Assembly: GCA_026710085.1 (NCBI GenBank)
Contig: JAPORT010000088.1
Location: 1-64,000 of the forward strand
Reading direction: 5' to 3'
Length of the DNA stretch: 64,000 bases
Source: Flavobacteriaceae bacterium
Lineage (GTDB): Bacteria > Bacteroidota > Bacteroidia > Flavobacteriales > Flavobacteriaceae
Below the pieces are notes generated by a model. It did no database searches. It saw only the letters and a program-made list of their open reading frames with translations, and was not told the origin of the DNA. Positions 9,061-18,230 of the stretch are shown piece after piece (the stretch's first letter is position 1; each line of letters starts with the position of its first letter). The translations under genes were made by a program, and so were the position numbers.

Positions 9061-9068
9061 CAAAATTA
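9061..9068 (-). promoter_or_regulatory. -7 promoter element for the TonB receptor
   Basis: TAATTTTG on the minus strand fits the Bacteroidota consensus TAnnTTTG and lies 23 bases before the ATG at 9038. No clear -33 TTG at the expected distance. Confidence 0.45.
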
Positions 9069-9242
9069 ACTATTTTGAATCGTTCTAAATATCAGTTTTG
9101 AATTCTTAAATTTTTTGTTGATCATTTAAATCGTATCATCGAAACATTCCATTATGACAGGATTCAAAGCAGAAAAAAAACGGATGATTTCTTCATATGT
9201 TTGATGATTTCTATTAATTTCAGAATCAAAATTTTGGTGAAT

Positions 9243-10970
9243 ATGAATCAACATAAAAATTTTCTAACAATCTGTGTTTTAGTTGGCCTATTTATTGGAT
9301 GCCAACAAACAAGAACCGATCAACAAAAACTTCATGAAATTATTCAATCATTTGAAAATCGCTCATCGATTTCTGAGGAATTTCCGTTGGGGGATTATAC
9401 CCAAGAAAGATTTGACAATGATGATGCATTTTATCAAGAGTTGCAAGAAAAGCTAGTCAATATCGATGCTCAAAAATTAGAAGAGTCAGATCGGATTTCC
9501 CATGAGATCTTATCATTTTTAATCAATGAAGAAAGAGTTCAATACAAATTTAATCGACATTGGAATCCCATTTTATCGGATGCAGGGTTTCATATTTCAC
9601 TTACTTTTCATGTACGCGAATTAAGAAACCGACAAGCTGCTATCGATTATCTTAAATTTTTAGAAGCGATCCCCACATACATACAACAACAAAAAGAATT
9701 GATTCTTAAGGGAATCAATGCAGGAATTTCACAACCATTAGTTATTTTCAGTGGATATGAATCTAGTTATCAACAGCACATTACTTCAACTGCTGAAGAA
9801 AATTATTATTTCAGTCCCTTAAAAAATCTACCCACGATTCTCCCAAAAACATTTAAAGATTCGGTTGTTAAAGTTGGAACATCAATCATCACTCAAAAAG
9901 TGATTCCTACATTTCAATCCATTGAGGAATTTTTTAAAACTCAATATTTACCTCAGACAAGAACCACCATAGGTACATCTGAGATACCAGATGGATTGGC
10001 TTATTACAAATCGAGAATTCATTATTACACAACATTGGATTTAACTGCCCAAGAAATTCATGATAAGGGAATCGAAGAAGTATCTCGTATACGAAATGAG
10101 ATGCTTTCCATTATTGAAGATCTTAACTTTCAGGGGGACTTCGATGATTTTTTGAATTATTTGAGGAGGGATCCTCAGTTTTATGCCAAAACACCAAATG
10201 AATTATTGATGTTTGCACGCGATGTTTCCAAACGTCTTGATGAGCAACTACCTCGATATTTCATAACTTTGCCTCGAAAACCATACGGAGTCGCGAAGGT
10301 TCCTGACGCGATAGCACCTAAATACACTGGAGGACGCTATGTAGGAACGAATGCTAATAGCACCGAACCAGGTTATTATTTGGTCAATACCTACAACTTA
10401 CCTAGTCGACCGTTATTTGTTATTCCTTCGCTAACAGCGCACGAAGCGGTTCCTGGACACCATCTTCAAGTAGCTCTGAGTAAAGAAATGTCAGACGAAA
10501 CACCCAAATTTCGTCGCCAATTGTATCTGTCTGCTTATGGTGAGGGCTGGGCACTGTATACTGAGTTTTTGGCTGATGAAATGGGGATTTACAGAACACC
10601 TTATGAACAGTTTGGTAGATTGACTTACGAAATGTGGCGCGCTTGTCGATTAGTCGTCGATACAGGAATTCATGCATTTGGATGGACACGGAGTCAAGCT
10701 GTTGATTATATGAAAAAAAACACGGCTTTATCCACTCATGAAATCAACACCGAAGTCGATCGATATATTTCTTGGCCTGGACAAGCTTTGTCTTATAAAA
10801 TCGGTGAACTAAAAATCCGAGAACTGAGAAAAATGGCTGAAAGCGAACTAGGATCTGACTTTGAAATCAGAGCTTTTCATGAAGTTATTTTAGAAGAAGG
10901 GGTGGTGACGCTTCCTATTTTGGAGCAACGAATTTTGGATTTTATTGATCGAGTAAAAAAAGAAAATTAA
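9243..10970 (+). CDS. DUF885 family lipoprotein, putative peptidase
   Basis: 575 residues when started at ATG 9243, which gives a proper lipoprotein signal (ICVLVGLFIGC); the in-frame ATG at 9201 would place extra residues before it. The DUF885 signature THEAVPGHHLQ-like segment (AHEAVPGHHLQVALS, near residue 410) carries the HExxxGHH pattern of this putative metallopeptidase family, and later conserved pieces include YGEGWALYTEFLADE and YISWPGQALSYKIG. Likely an exported, membrane-anchored zinc-dependent hydrolase acting on peptides. The CDGSH gene follows 12 bases downstream and may be cotranscribed. Confidence 0.85.
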   Translation: MNQHKNFLTICVLVGLFIGCQQTRTDQQKLHEIIQSFENRSSISEEFPLGDYTQERFDNDDAFYQELQEKLVNIDAQKLEESDRISHEILSFLINEERVQYKFNRHWNPILSDAGFHISLTFHVRELRNRQAAIDYLKFLEAIPTYIQQQKELILKGINAGISQPLVIFSGYESSYQQHITSTAEENYYFSPLKNLPTILPKTFKDSVVKVGTSIITQKVIPTFQSIEEFFKTQYLPQTRTTIGTSEIPDGLAYYKSRIHYYTTLDLTAQEIHDKGIEEVSRIRNEMLSIIEDLNFQGDFDDFLNYLRRDPQFYAKTPNELLMFARDVSKRLDEQLPRYFITLPRKPYGVAKVPDAIAPKYTGGRYVGTNANSTEPGYYLVNTYNLPSRPLFVIPSLTAHEAVPGHHLQVALSKEMSDETPKFRRQLYLSAYGEGWALYTEFLADEMGIYRTPYEQFGRLTYEMWRACRLVVDTGIHAFGWTRSQAVDYMKKNTALSTHEINTEVDRYISWPGQALSYKIGELKIRELRKMAESELGSDFEIRAFHEVILEEGVVTLPILEQRILDFIDRVKKEN

Positions 10971-10982
10971 TTTTTTGCGTCA

Positions 10983-11165
10983 ATGTTGGATAAAAAGGTT
11001 AAAATCTTTCGAAAACTCAAAGGCCCAATTGTTATTGAAGGGCCCGTGGAGTTAACCGATATGGAGGGGAACCTTATAAATCACAAAAACAAATTCAGTT
11101 TATGTGGTTGTGGAAAATCATTGAAAATGCCTTTTTGCGATGGGGCTCACAAGACACTCATCTGA
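10983..11165 (+). CDS. CDGSH-type iron-sulfur protein
   Basis: 60 residues. The C-terminal SLCGCGKSLKMPFCDGAHK has the CxC...CDGxH arrangement that binds a redox-active 2Fe-2S cluster with three Cys and one His. The N-terminal part (GPIVIEGPVELTDMEGN) is the extension seen in the short microbial members. Cellular role in bacteria is not settled; electron transfer or cluster delivery is usual speculation. Ends in TGA, so TGA is a stop codon in this genome. Confidence 0.8.
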   Translation: MLDKKVKIFRKLKGPIVIEGPVELTDMEGNLINHKNKFSLCGCGKSLKMPFCDGAHKTLI

Positions 11166-11253
11166 TTTTTAAATTTTGTTTTTGATTAATGATTGGTTCG
11201 AAACGTTACTTTCGACTAATTAGAAAAAATTGTATTGAGATGGCGTGAAACGG

Positions 11254-11335
11254 TGCGGGTGAAGGGACTCGAACCCCCACGCCGTGAAGCACTAGATCCT
11301 AAATCTAGCGTGTCTACCAATTTCACCACACCCGC
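11254..11335 (-). tRNA. tRNA-Leu (anticodon UAG)
   Basis: Minus strand: acceptor stem GCGGGTG pairs with CACCCGC. The D-arm region is GGTGAAATTGGTAGACACGC, and the anticodon stem CTAGA/TCTAG has loop TTTAGGA, giving anticodon TAG. A variable arm (TGCTTCACGGCGT) of class II type and the T-arm GGGGGTTCGAGTCCCTT follow. The 3' CCA is not encoded in full (ACCG follows). Confidence 0.95.
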
Positions 11336-11444
11336 AAACAAAGGAGGCAAATATAAATAGAATTCAAATGGACTATTGACAGAGCAATCGATTCCAAGTT
11401 ATATTTGCCCCATCGTTTCATCAAGAGAAACCTATACTTACGAT

Positions 11445-12827
11445 ATGGACAAAAAAAACAACGAGTATATTGATCAATTAAAAGATTTTTTAACCATTGC
11501 ATCAGTTAGTGCAGACTCTAAATTCACATCTCAAGTCCAAGAATCAGCTCAATGGGTAAAAAACGCACTGATCGAATCCGGATGTGATACAGCAGAAATT
11601 TATCCAACTCAAGGACACCCCATTGTTATGGGTACCAAAATCATAGATGCCAAATTACCAACCGTCATGGTCTATGGGCATTATGATGTTCAGCCTCCTG
11701 ATCCTTTGGATTTATGGGAATCCGATCCATTTGAGCCCATCATTAAAAGAACACCGATTCATCCTGAAGGGGCACTTTTTGCACGTGGAGCATGCGATGA
11801 TAAAGGACAATTATTCATTCATATCAAAGCCTTTGAGGAATTAATTTTTGAAAACAATCTCCAATGCAATGTTACTTTTTTGATTGAAGGTGAAGAAGAA
11901 GTTGGCAGTACTCATTTGGAAGAATTTATTACAAATTACAAGGAAAAACTAAAAGCTGATTTGATTTTAATTTCAGATACGGCCATGATTTCAAAATCTC
12001 AACCTTCGATTACAACGGGGTTGAGAGGGTTGAGTTACATAGAAGTTACTTTAGAAGGGCCTTCAATTGATTTGCACTCTGGGGTCTACGGAGGTGCGGT
12101 TCCAAACCCAATCAATCAATTATCTCAAATGATAGGACAACTTCATGATGAAAACCAAAAAATCACAATTCCAGGATTTTATGATGATGTTCTTCCTTTA
12201 GATAAAGCATCAAAAGCAGAAATTTTCAAAGAAGCATTTGATGAAAAGGAATTCAAACAGTCTATTGGGATCAATGACATTATTGGGGAAAAACATTATT
12301 CGACCATTGAACGAAAATCAACCAGACCTTCATTAGATGTTAATGGAATCTGGGGAGGGTATATCTTAGAGGGAACCAAAACAGTGATTCCAAGTAAAGC
12401 ATCAGCAAAAATTTCCATGCGATTAGTCCCCAACCAGAAATGGGAAAAGATGACCCAAGACTTAGAACAATACCTAATAAAAATAACTCCAGATGCCTAT
12501 CGAGTTTCTATTCAATCTTTTCAAGGTGGTGATCCTTATGTGGTATCACGTCATCATTTAGGTTATCAAGCAGCACATTTAGCATATCAAAAAACTTTTG
12601 GCGTCTCTCCAATTGCAACTCGAGGTGGGGGCAGTATTCCTATTGTTTCGAGTTTTGAAAAGGTTTTGGGAATAAAAACTATTTTGATGGGATTTGGTCT
12701 CGATAGTGATGCAATTCATTCACCAAACGAACATTTTGGCTTGTATAATTTTTTTAAAGGAATCCAAACAGTCAAGCATTTCTATCATCATTACACTAAT
12801 TTATCTCTGCAGGATTCGAGTCTCTAA
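11445..12827 (+). CDS. M20/M25/M40 family dipeptidase
   Basis: 460 residues from ATG 11445; the longer frame from 11376 adds residues without family support. Metal-site motifs in order are YGHYDVQPPDP (H-x-D), ARGACDDKGQ, EGEEEVGS and the C-terminal HSPNEHFG. A lid/dimerisation domain lies between about residues 190 and 350. This is the CNDP/PepV-like clan of dinuclear zinc exopeptidases that cleave dipeptides in the cytosol. It converges with hemW on the other strand, and the two 3' ends overlap by 32 bases. Confidence 0.9.
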   Translation: MDKKNNEYIDQLKDFLTIASVSADSKFTSQVQESAQWVKNALIESGCDTAEIYPTQGHPIVMGTKIIDAKLPTVMVYGHYDVQPPDPLDLWESDPFEPIIKRTPIHPEGALFARGACDDKGQLFIHIKAFEELIFENNLQCNVTFLIEGEEEVGSTHLEEFITNYKEKLKADLILISDTAMISKSQPSITTGLRGLSYIEVTLEGPSIDLHSGVYGGAVPNPINQLSQMIGQLHDENQKITIPGFYDDVLPLDKASKAEIFKEAFDEKEFKQSIGINDIIGEKHYSTIERKSTRPSLDVNGIWGGYILEGTKTVIPSKASAKISMRLVPNQKWEKMTQDLEQYLIKITPDAYRVSIQSFQGGDPYVVSRHHLGYQAAHLAYQKTFGVSPIATRGGGSIPIVSSFEKVLGIKTILMGFGLDSDAIHSPNEHFGLYNFFKGIQTVKHFYHHYTNLSLQDSSL

Positions 12828-13941
12828 ATAAATCAGAAACAATACGATCTGCAATGATCTTTCCGTTTTTTGAGAGCTTCAACCGATGATGATTTTTAGT
12901 CATTAAATTAAGTTCGATATACTGAGCAGACTTTTCAATCAAGTCCATGTGAATATTGTCTCCCCATTGGGATTTAATCCAATTTAAATCAACCCCTTGG
13001 TAAGTTCGTAAAGAAATCATCAAATATTCATTAAAGCGATTGATTTCAGTCAAGACTTCTTTTTTTTGGGGACACTTTCCATCTTGAATGGACTGAAAGT
13101 ACAAATAATTATTAGCAACATTCCAACTTCTTGTTTTTAGACCATCAAAACTGTGAGCTGAAGGACCAAACCCCCAATAAGGACTATTATTCCAATAAGA
13201 GGTATTGTGCTTTGATTCCCATTGAGGTATGGCAAAAGAAGAAATTTCATAATGTTGATAGCCATTATTTTCTAAAAATTCAGTCCCTAGTTTGTATTGA
13301 TCAAAAATCAATTCATCATCAGGAAGTTTGATTCGATTGTGTTTCACTTGATGGTGTAAAAGGGTATGGGGTTCTACGGTTAAAATATAAAGTGAAAAAT
13401 GCTTTGGGTGGTGATCCATTGCTTTATTGAGATTGGATTCCCAACTTTCTAAAGTGGAATGAACCAATCCATAAATTAAATCGATTGAAAAATTTTCAAA
13501 TTCATCGGCGACTGACTTCAAACTTTCTAGAGCTATTTTTCCATCATGAATTCGTCCAATCTCATTGAGTTCTTCGTCATTAAACGATTGGATGCCTAAA
13601 CTCAAACGATTGATTCCTAGTGTTTTTAAATCTTGGAGATACTTTTTGTTGATATCATCAGGATTCGTTTCAAAAGTGATTTCAGCATTTGAATGAATGG
13701 AGAACAATTGATGGATCTTGTTGAGTACTTGTTGAATTTCAGAAACAGTCATCAAAGAGGGTGTCCCTCCTCCAAAATAGATACTCTTGATGGGTTCCTT
13801 GACTTCTTCTTTTCTCAACTCGATTTCTTTGAGGATGGCTCCTGTAATTTTTAGATGATTTGACTTTGAGGTTGAAAAATAATAATTACAATAAGAGCAG
13901 GCCTTTCTACAGAAGGGATAGTGAATATAAATGGATGCCAC
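12796..13941 (-). CDS. hemW: Radical SAM protein HemW (coproporphyrinogen-oxidase-like)
   Basis: 381 residues. CRKACSYCNYYF provides the CxxxCxxC cluster site of radical SAM enzymes. It is followed by SIYFGGGTPSLM and LSLGIQSFNDEELNEIGR, typical of HemW rather than true HemN, and by WGFGPSAHSF. HemW is a haem-binding chaperone that passes haem to apoproteins; older annotation calls it oxygen-independent coproporphyrinogen III oxidase. It lies 16 bases downstream of ruvC on the same strand. Confidence 0.9.
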   Translation of the reverse strand: MASIYIHYPFCRKACSYCNYYFSTSKSNHLKITGAILKEIELRKEEVKEPIKSIYFGGGTPSLMTVSEIQQVLNKIHQLFSIHSNAEITFETNPDDINKKYLQDLKTLGINRLSLGIQSFNDEELNEIGRIHDGKIALESLKSVADEFENFSIDLIYGLVHSTLESWESNLNKAMDHHPKHFSLYILTVEPHTLLHHQVKHNRIKLPDDELIFDQYKLGTEFLENNGYQHYEISSFAIPQWESKHNTSYWNNSPYWGFGPSAHSFDGLKTRSWNVANNYLYFQSIQDGKCPQKKEVLTEINRFNEYLMISLRTYQGVDLNWIKSQWGDNIHMDLIEKSAQYIELNLMTKNHHRLKLSKNGKIIADRIVSDLFRDSNPAEIN

Positions 13942-13957
13942 AGATGTGGGGTTTCAA

Positions 13958-14530
13958 TTATTTTGAAGAGTCTTTAAATGAGACTAATCTTTGTGGGTTG
14001 TTATTGACATAGGAATTCCAAGAATTGTAAGGTTTCGGAGATATATTCAGACGATTACGATTATAAAAATGACACAATGCAACCGCTATAGCATCAGTTA
14101 CATCGTAGTTGTTTGGAATGGTATCTAATGCCAATAAACTTTTTAGCATTTGAGCAATTTGTTCTTTGGAGGCATCGCCCCTTCCAACAATCGATTGTTT
14201 TACTTTTCTAGGAGAGTATTCGGTAACGGTTACATTTTTAGAAAAAACGGCTGCAATGGCAACGCCTTGGGCTCGACCTAATTTTAAAAGTGATTGTGGA
14301 TTCGTCGCATAAAAAGGGGCTTCAATAGCAATTTCATCAGGTTTGATTAAATCGATTTGTTCTTTACTTTTAACATAAATTTCTCTTAGTTTTCGATAGG
14401 GATCGGATATTTGAGTAAGCTTTAACTCATGAGTTTTAAATAATGAAGGTTTGTTATTTTCAATCTTGACAGCTCCAAATCCCATCTTTTGAGTTCCAGG
14501 ATCAATTCCTAGAATGATTTTTTTTGTCAT
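13958..14530 (-). CDS. ruvC: Holliday junction resolvase RuvC
   Basis: 190 residues. Acidic active-site residues sit in GIDPGTQKMGFG (near residue 8), IAIEAPFYATNPQS (near 70) and DVTDAIAVALCHFY (near 145), the RNase H-fold set of RuvC. RuvC nicks Holliday junctions in the RuvAB complex during recombination repair. ruvC and hemW are adjacent on the same strand. The C-terminal tail of some 30 residues past the last motif is longer than in E. coli. Confidence 0.93.
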   Translation of the reverse strand: MTKKIILGIDPGTQKMGFGAVKIENNKPSLFKTHELKLTQISDPYRKLREIYVKSKEQIDLIKPDEIAIEAPFYATNPQSLLKLGRAQGVAIAAVFSKNVTVTEYSPRKVKQSIVGRGDASKEQIAQMLKSLLALDTIPNNYDVTDAIAVALCHFYNRNRLNISPKPYNSWNSYVNNNPQRLVSFKDSSK

Positions 14531-14708
14531 TGCCTAAAATTGAATGATAAAATGAAGCTCAACTTTAATAGCCCACTCTCCACAAAAGTAATGGACTCGT
14601 ATGGATTATCATCATGAAAAAATGGAGATGATCGTTAGACCCGATTTTTTTCGAAATGGCCAAGAACCCTTGCCAGACTAGAAGATAGTCTCTTTTTAAG
14701 GTGTCAGA

Positions 14709-14902
14709 TTACCGGCAATATTTTTTTAAATCAACATCCATCGCCTCAAATACTTTTTGTTGTGTGATGGTGGGTTCACTAATGACATGAAACTCATGGT
14801 CGGGAGCACTAGGGATTGTAACTCGTTTTAAACAGAGGGTTCCCATGTGTGCGATCATGGTGGCGAAACGATGGACTCTCTCACCATCCTCGGTTTTTTA
14901 GT
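14709..14902 (-). pseudogene. Transposase C-terminal remnant (IS1634-like)
   Basis: A minus-strand frame of about 62 codons follows an in-frame TAA and ends at 14709. It reads ERVHRFATMIAHMGTLCLKR, then VTIPSAPDHEFHVISEPT and QQKVFEAMDV. The pattern (a short 'L..LGTL..N.V' helix, then a 'F..IS.PT..Q..VFE.L' tail) is what I associate with the C-terminus of IS1634-type DDE transposases. The rest of 14531-15268 has no recognisable gene. A plus-strand piece near 14930-15062 (TGVFLYSNTQAFNDYC) is unassigned. Confidence 0.4.
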
Positions 14903-15268
14903 ACTGGCCTTGGCTTGAGCACTCTTCGAGACTTCAGCCTTGCCCACCGGCGTTTTTCTCTATTCCAACACACAAGCATTTAACGACTACTGCGATGATT
15001 CGTTTGGGAGCCAAAACATCATCAAAAACACCAAAATCGTAACCCCTATGTCAAAATAGACCTATAATCCCCTTTACATTCTTTCTTTGGCGCATCATTT
15101 GGTTTGCAAAAATTGTTGATAGTTTCATTTCAAGTGGAGGACATCTTTGATGTTTCGGATTTAAGAATATAGAAGAGGATTAATGGATGTCGATGTTTTG
15201 ATTGAGAACAAAACGAAATATAGAATATAAGTTTAATCATCAAGTGTAGGGGGAACTACTTTGATGTT

Positions 15269-15276
15269 TATTTTTG
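15269..15276 (+). promoter_or_regulatory. -7 promoter element for ndk
   Basis: TATTTTTG fits TAnnTTTG and ends 10 bases before the ndk ATG, so the leader would be very short. Confidence 0.4.
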
Positions 15277-15286
15277 TAGTCTAAAA

Positions 15287-15718
15287 ATGGATACAATGCA
15301 AGACAATCGAACGTTTACTTTGATTAAACCTGATGTAGTGAGAGATGGGCATCTTGGTGAAATTGTCCAGTCGATACAAGATGCTGGATTTAAAATAATT
15401 GCCATCAAATTGACCCGACTTTCAAGAGTTGAAGCGATGGATTTTTATGGAATTCACAAAGAGAAACCCTTTTTTGAAAAATTGATAGACTTTATGATTA
15501 GCGGTCCAATAGTCCCAATGATATTAGAAAAAGAAAATGCAATCGAAGATTTTCGGAAACTTATTGGTTCCACCAACCCACTTCAAGCTGAAAAAGGGAC
15601 ACTGCGACATCAGTTCGGCACCACGATGACCAAAAATGCCATTCATGGTTCGGATAGTCTAACGAATGCGCATATTGAAGGAAGTTTTTACTTTTCGAAA
15701 AGAGAACTGTTTGTTTGA
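15287..15718 (+). CDS. ndk: Nucleoside diphosphate kinase
   Basis: 143 residues (an ATG four codons in, MQDNRTFT, is an equally good start). TLIKPDVVRDG, the substrate-binding segment GSTNPLQAEKGTLRHQFG and the active-site histidine in NAIHGSDS identify the enzyme that transfers phosphate between nucleoside di- and triphosphates through phosphohistidine. Its 3' end overlaps the DUF721 gene on the opposite strand by 31 bases, a compact arrangement. Confidence 0.95.
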   Translation: MDTMQDNRTFTLIKPDVVRDGHLGEIVQSIQDAGFKIIAIKLTRLSRVEAMDFYGIHKEKPFFEKLIDFMISGPIVPMILEKENAIEDFRKLIGSTNPLQAEKGTLRHQFGTTMTKNAIHGSDSLTNAHIEGSFYFSKRELFV

Positions 15719-16020
15719 ATTTTGATATCCTTGACAATATGATCTTCCAGTAATTGATTCATTTTTTCAATGATGCTTTCTTTTCTAGAAAAAAGTTCTT
15801 GGGTCATGCTCGGGTTTTTTGTTTCGATATGCAAGATGTCCCATGTGAATTCTTTTACTTGAGAAAATTGAGATAGGTTCTGACCAATAACCTCTTCCCA
15901 TGTTTTAAAAACAGTTAGTTTCTCAATTCCTCTTTTTAAACTCCTTCGTTGCTTAAATTTTTCAACTAAAGTTGATAGTGGTGTCGGATGAGAAGGTTTT
16001 CTTAGAACTTGTTTGGACAT
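15688..16020 (-). CDS. DUF721 / DciA-like protein
   Basis: 110 residues with the pattern KAWEEVIGQNLSQFS-like (VFKTWEEVIGQNLS) and a C-terminal 'E.ILHIETKNPSMTQELFSRK' segment, which is the DUF721 fold. DciA, the founder, loads the replicative helicase in bacteria without DnaC. The position 30 bases downstream of recF, the usual Bacteroidota order, supports it. A helicase-loading role is known for other phyla and inferred here. Confidence 0.75.
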   Translation of the reverse strand: MSKQVLRKPSHPTPLSTLVEKFKQRRSLKRGIEKLTVFKTWEEVIGQNLSQFSQVKEFTWDILHIETKNPSMTQELFSRKESIIEKMNQLLEDHIVKDIKIQTNSSLFEK

Positions 16021-16050
16021 AAGGTATGCGTTTAATTCAGTCGGTAGTAT

Positions 16051-17133
16051 TTAGTGGAGTTGAAATATTTCGAAATCGGTTGATACATTTCCAAGTGTTT
16101 CTTTGGTTCGATTCAGATGAGTATCGGTTAAAAAGATTTGTGAAAACGCATTTTTATCGATTAGATTAATGATTTGTTCGACTCGTTGTTGATCCAATCG
16201 ATCAAATGCATCATCGAGTAACAAAAGTGGTGATTTTTGAGTTTCTGTTTTCAAAAATTCGTATTGTGCGAATTTTAAAGCGGTGATAAAAGATTTTTGT
16301 TGCCCTTGACTTCCAAACTTTCTCAATTGGTTTTGATTTAAATAAAAATGTAAATCATCTCGGTGCAAGCCTTTACTAGTGTGTCCCAATGCCAAATCTT
16401 GAGTTATGGAATTGGTTAACAAAGTTTCAAATTCATGATCATCTAAGTGGCTTTTATAGTCTATATCAACCGTTTCTTGACCCGAACAAATGTGGTGATA
16501 ATGTTTCTTAAAAAAGGGGATGTATTTCTTGAGAAACGATTTTCTTTGATGGTATAAACCACTGCCATATCTAATGAGTTGTTGGTTCAATGAGTCAATC
16601 AATATTTCATCAAAAGAGCCGTTAATTTTGCAACTTTTTAAATAAGAATTTCTCTGAAGTAAGGTTTTGTTGTATTGAATCAGTGAATCTAAAAATGCGA
16701 TATTGGTTTGAGATATGATGCCATCGATAAACTTTCGTCGATCAGAACCATGACCGATAATGATATCTCGATCGATAGGAGAGACGACCACAGTAGGAAT
16801 CAAGCCGATATGGTTGGATAGTTTTTTATACGGTTTGTCGTTTCTAAATAAGGTTTTTTTGTTTTTTGATTTTTGAAAGGAACAGATGATTTTTTCATAT
16901 TTCTTGTCATCGGTAAAAGAACCTTCAATAAAAAAAGTATCTTGACGAAAACCCAAACAGTCTTTCGTTTGAGAAAGAAAACTCTTTCCAAAAGATAAAT
17001 GGTAAATAGCATCGAGGATATTGGTTTTTCCTACTCCATTAGATCCAATAAAGCAATTGACTTTTTTTTTGAAATCAAATACTTGATTTTCAAAATTTTT
17101 AAATCCTCGAATTTTTAGTTGGTCTAAAAACAT
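16051..17133 (-). CDS. recF: DNA replication/repair protein RecF
   Basis: 360 residues of an SMC-like ATPase. Walker A is GSNGVGKTNILDAI (near residue 30), the signature motif is KFGSQGQQKSFI and Walker B is SPLLLLDDAFDRLD. RecF binds gapped DNA and helps RecO/RecR load RecA. Length matches the family. It sits upstream of the DUF721 gene on the same strand, as is common in Bacteroidota. Confidence 0.93.
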   Translation of the reverse strand: MFLDQLKIRGFKNFENQVFDFKKKVNCFIGSNGVGKTNILDAIYHLSFGKSFLSQTKDCLGFRQDTFFIEGSFTDDKKYEKIICSFQKSKNKKTLFRNDKPYKKLSNHIGLIPTVVVSPIDRDIIIGHGSDRRKFIDGIISQTNIAFLDSLIQYNKTLLQRNSYLKSCKINGSFDEILIDSLNQQLIRYGSGLYHQRKSFLKKYIPFFKKHYHHICSGQETVDIDYKSHLDDHEFETLLTNSITQDLALGHTSKGLHRDDLHFYLNQNQLRKFGSQGQQKSFITALKFAQYEFLKTETQKSPLLLLDDAFDRLDQQRVEQIINLIDKNAFSQIFLTDTHLNRTKETLGNVSTDFEIFQLH

Positions 17134-17163
17134 AAAAAAGCAGATATCAGTTTGATGTCTCTG

Positions 17164-18015
17164 CTACTTTGCAGCATTTGGTTTTTTATGAGACTCAATG
17201 GCTTGTATCGCTTCGATCACCAGAGGGGCAGCAGGATAAACCATATTGTGTCCGTAGCCTTGCAATTCAAAGAGCTGGGTTTTTTGATGACCAATGACCT
17301 GCATCATTCGCATCATATAAGCATTTTCTTCATAACGACCTAAAATCTCTAAATTTCGATCTCCAGTCATCATGATGTAGGGGGGAGCTTCCTTCCGAAT
17401 ATGATGAATTGGTGCTAGGTGATCAACCCACACTTGAGTTGGTGAAAGTCCTAGTTCTTTTCGTGCCGTAAAATGAGTAATGATGTGTCCACTCAAGGGA
17501 ATAAGTCCAGAAATGCGATCCGTATCGATGTTGTATTTGGCTAAATAATTTGGATCCAGACCTACCATACTGGTGATATAACCTCCGGCAGAATGCCCTG
17601 AAATATAGATTTTTGATACATCACCGCCATAGTGTTCTATATGACGAAATACCCAAGCAATACTTGCTGCGGCATCGTCCAAAATTTCAGAAACGGAAAC
17701 CTTTGGAGATAATCGATAATTCACATCAACAACAGCAACTTCTTTGTTTTTAAAATAGTCCACAGTCGATTTATTTCCTCCAGTAAGACTACCACCATGG
17801 AAGTATATTAAAGTGGGAAATTCGGAAATGTGGATTGGATAATATAAATCTAAAAAACATCTTTCTTTCATGTAGGAATCAGTAGTGATTGAATCACTTG
17901 TTCTGTATGGGATGTCGATGATGTGTCGGTAATTTTTGATTTCATCGGATTGACTCAATCCACTAAAACAACAAAAGCAAATCCAAAGGAAACTCCATTT
18001 TTTGTAATGCATCAT
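17164..18015 (-). CDS. Exported alpha/beta-hydrolase (esterase-like)
   Basis: 283 residues beginning with a signal peptide (WSFLWICFCCFSGLSQ). YFHGGSLTGG is the oxyanion-hole HGG motif, ISGHSAGGYI the GxSxG nucleophile elbow, and GYGHNMVYP carries the likely catalytic His. This is the BD-FAE / carboxylesterase type of hydrolase acting in the periplasm; the substrate is unknown. It stands alone between recF and adk. Confidence 0.8.
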   Translation of the reverse strand: MMHYKKWSFLWICFCCFSGLSQSDEIKNYRHIIDIPYRTSDSITTDSYMKERCFLDLYYPIHISEFPTLIYFHGGSLTGGNKSTVDYFKNKEVAVVDVNYRLSPKVSVSEILDDAAASIAWVFRHIEHYGGDVSKIYISGHSAGGYITSMVGLDPNYLAKYNIDTDRISGLIPLSGHIITHFTARKELGLSPTQVWVDHLAPIHHIRKEAPPYIMMTGDRNLEILGRYEENAYMMRMMQVIGHQKTQLFELQGYGHNMVYPAAPLVIEAIQAIESHKKPNAAK

Positions 18016-18230
18016 TTAAGTATATTGCCTCGATTTATGTTTCGTAGAGACCTCAAAAAAGAAAGTAAAGGATGATCATATTCATTAATTACTGAATTCA
18101 TCATTGGGGTTGCTAAGGTACCGAAACCAATAAATGATTATGGAACAAATTTTTTCCGATAGGGAATCTTAAGATTAAAGTCTAAGAATTTTATTGAAAG
18201 GAAATGAATTAATGGTATGTGATGTAGGGA

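Noticed and set aside
11170..11230. Terminator after the CDGSH gene
   Set aside because: The ATTGGTTCGAAA / TTTCGACTAAT arms pair imperfectly and the T run precedes rather than follows.
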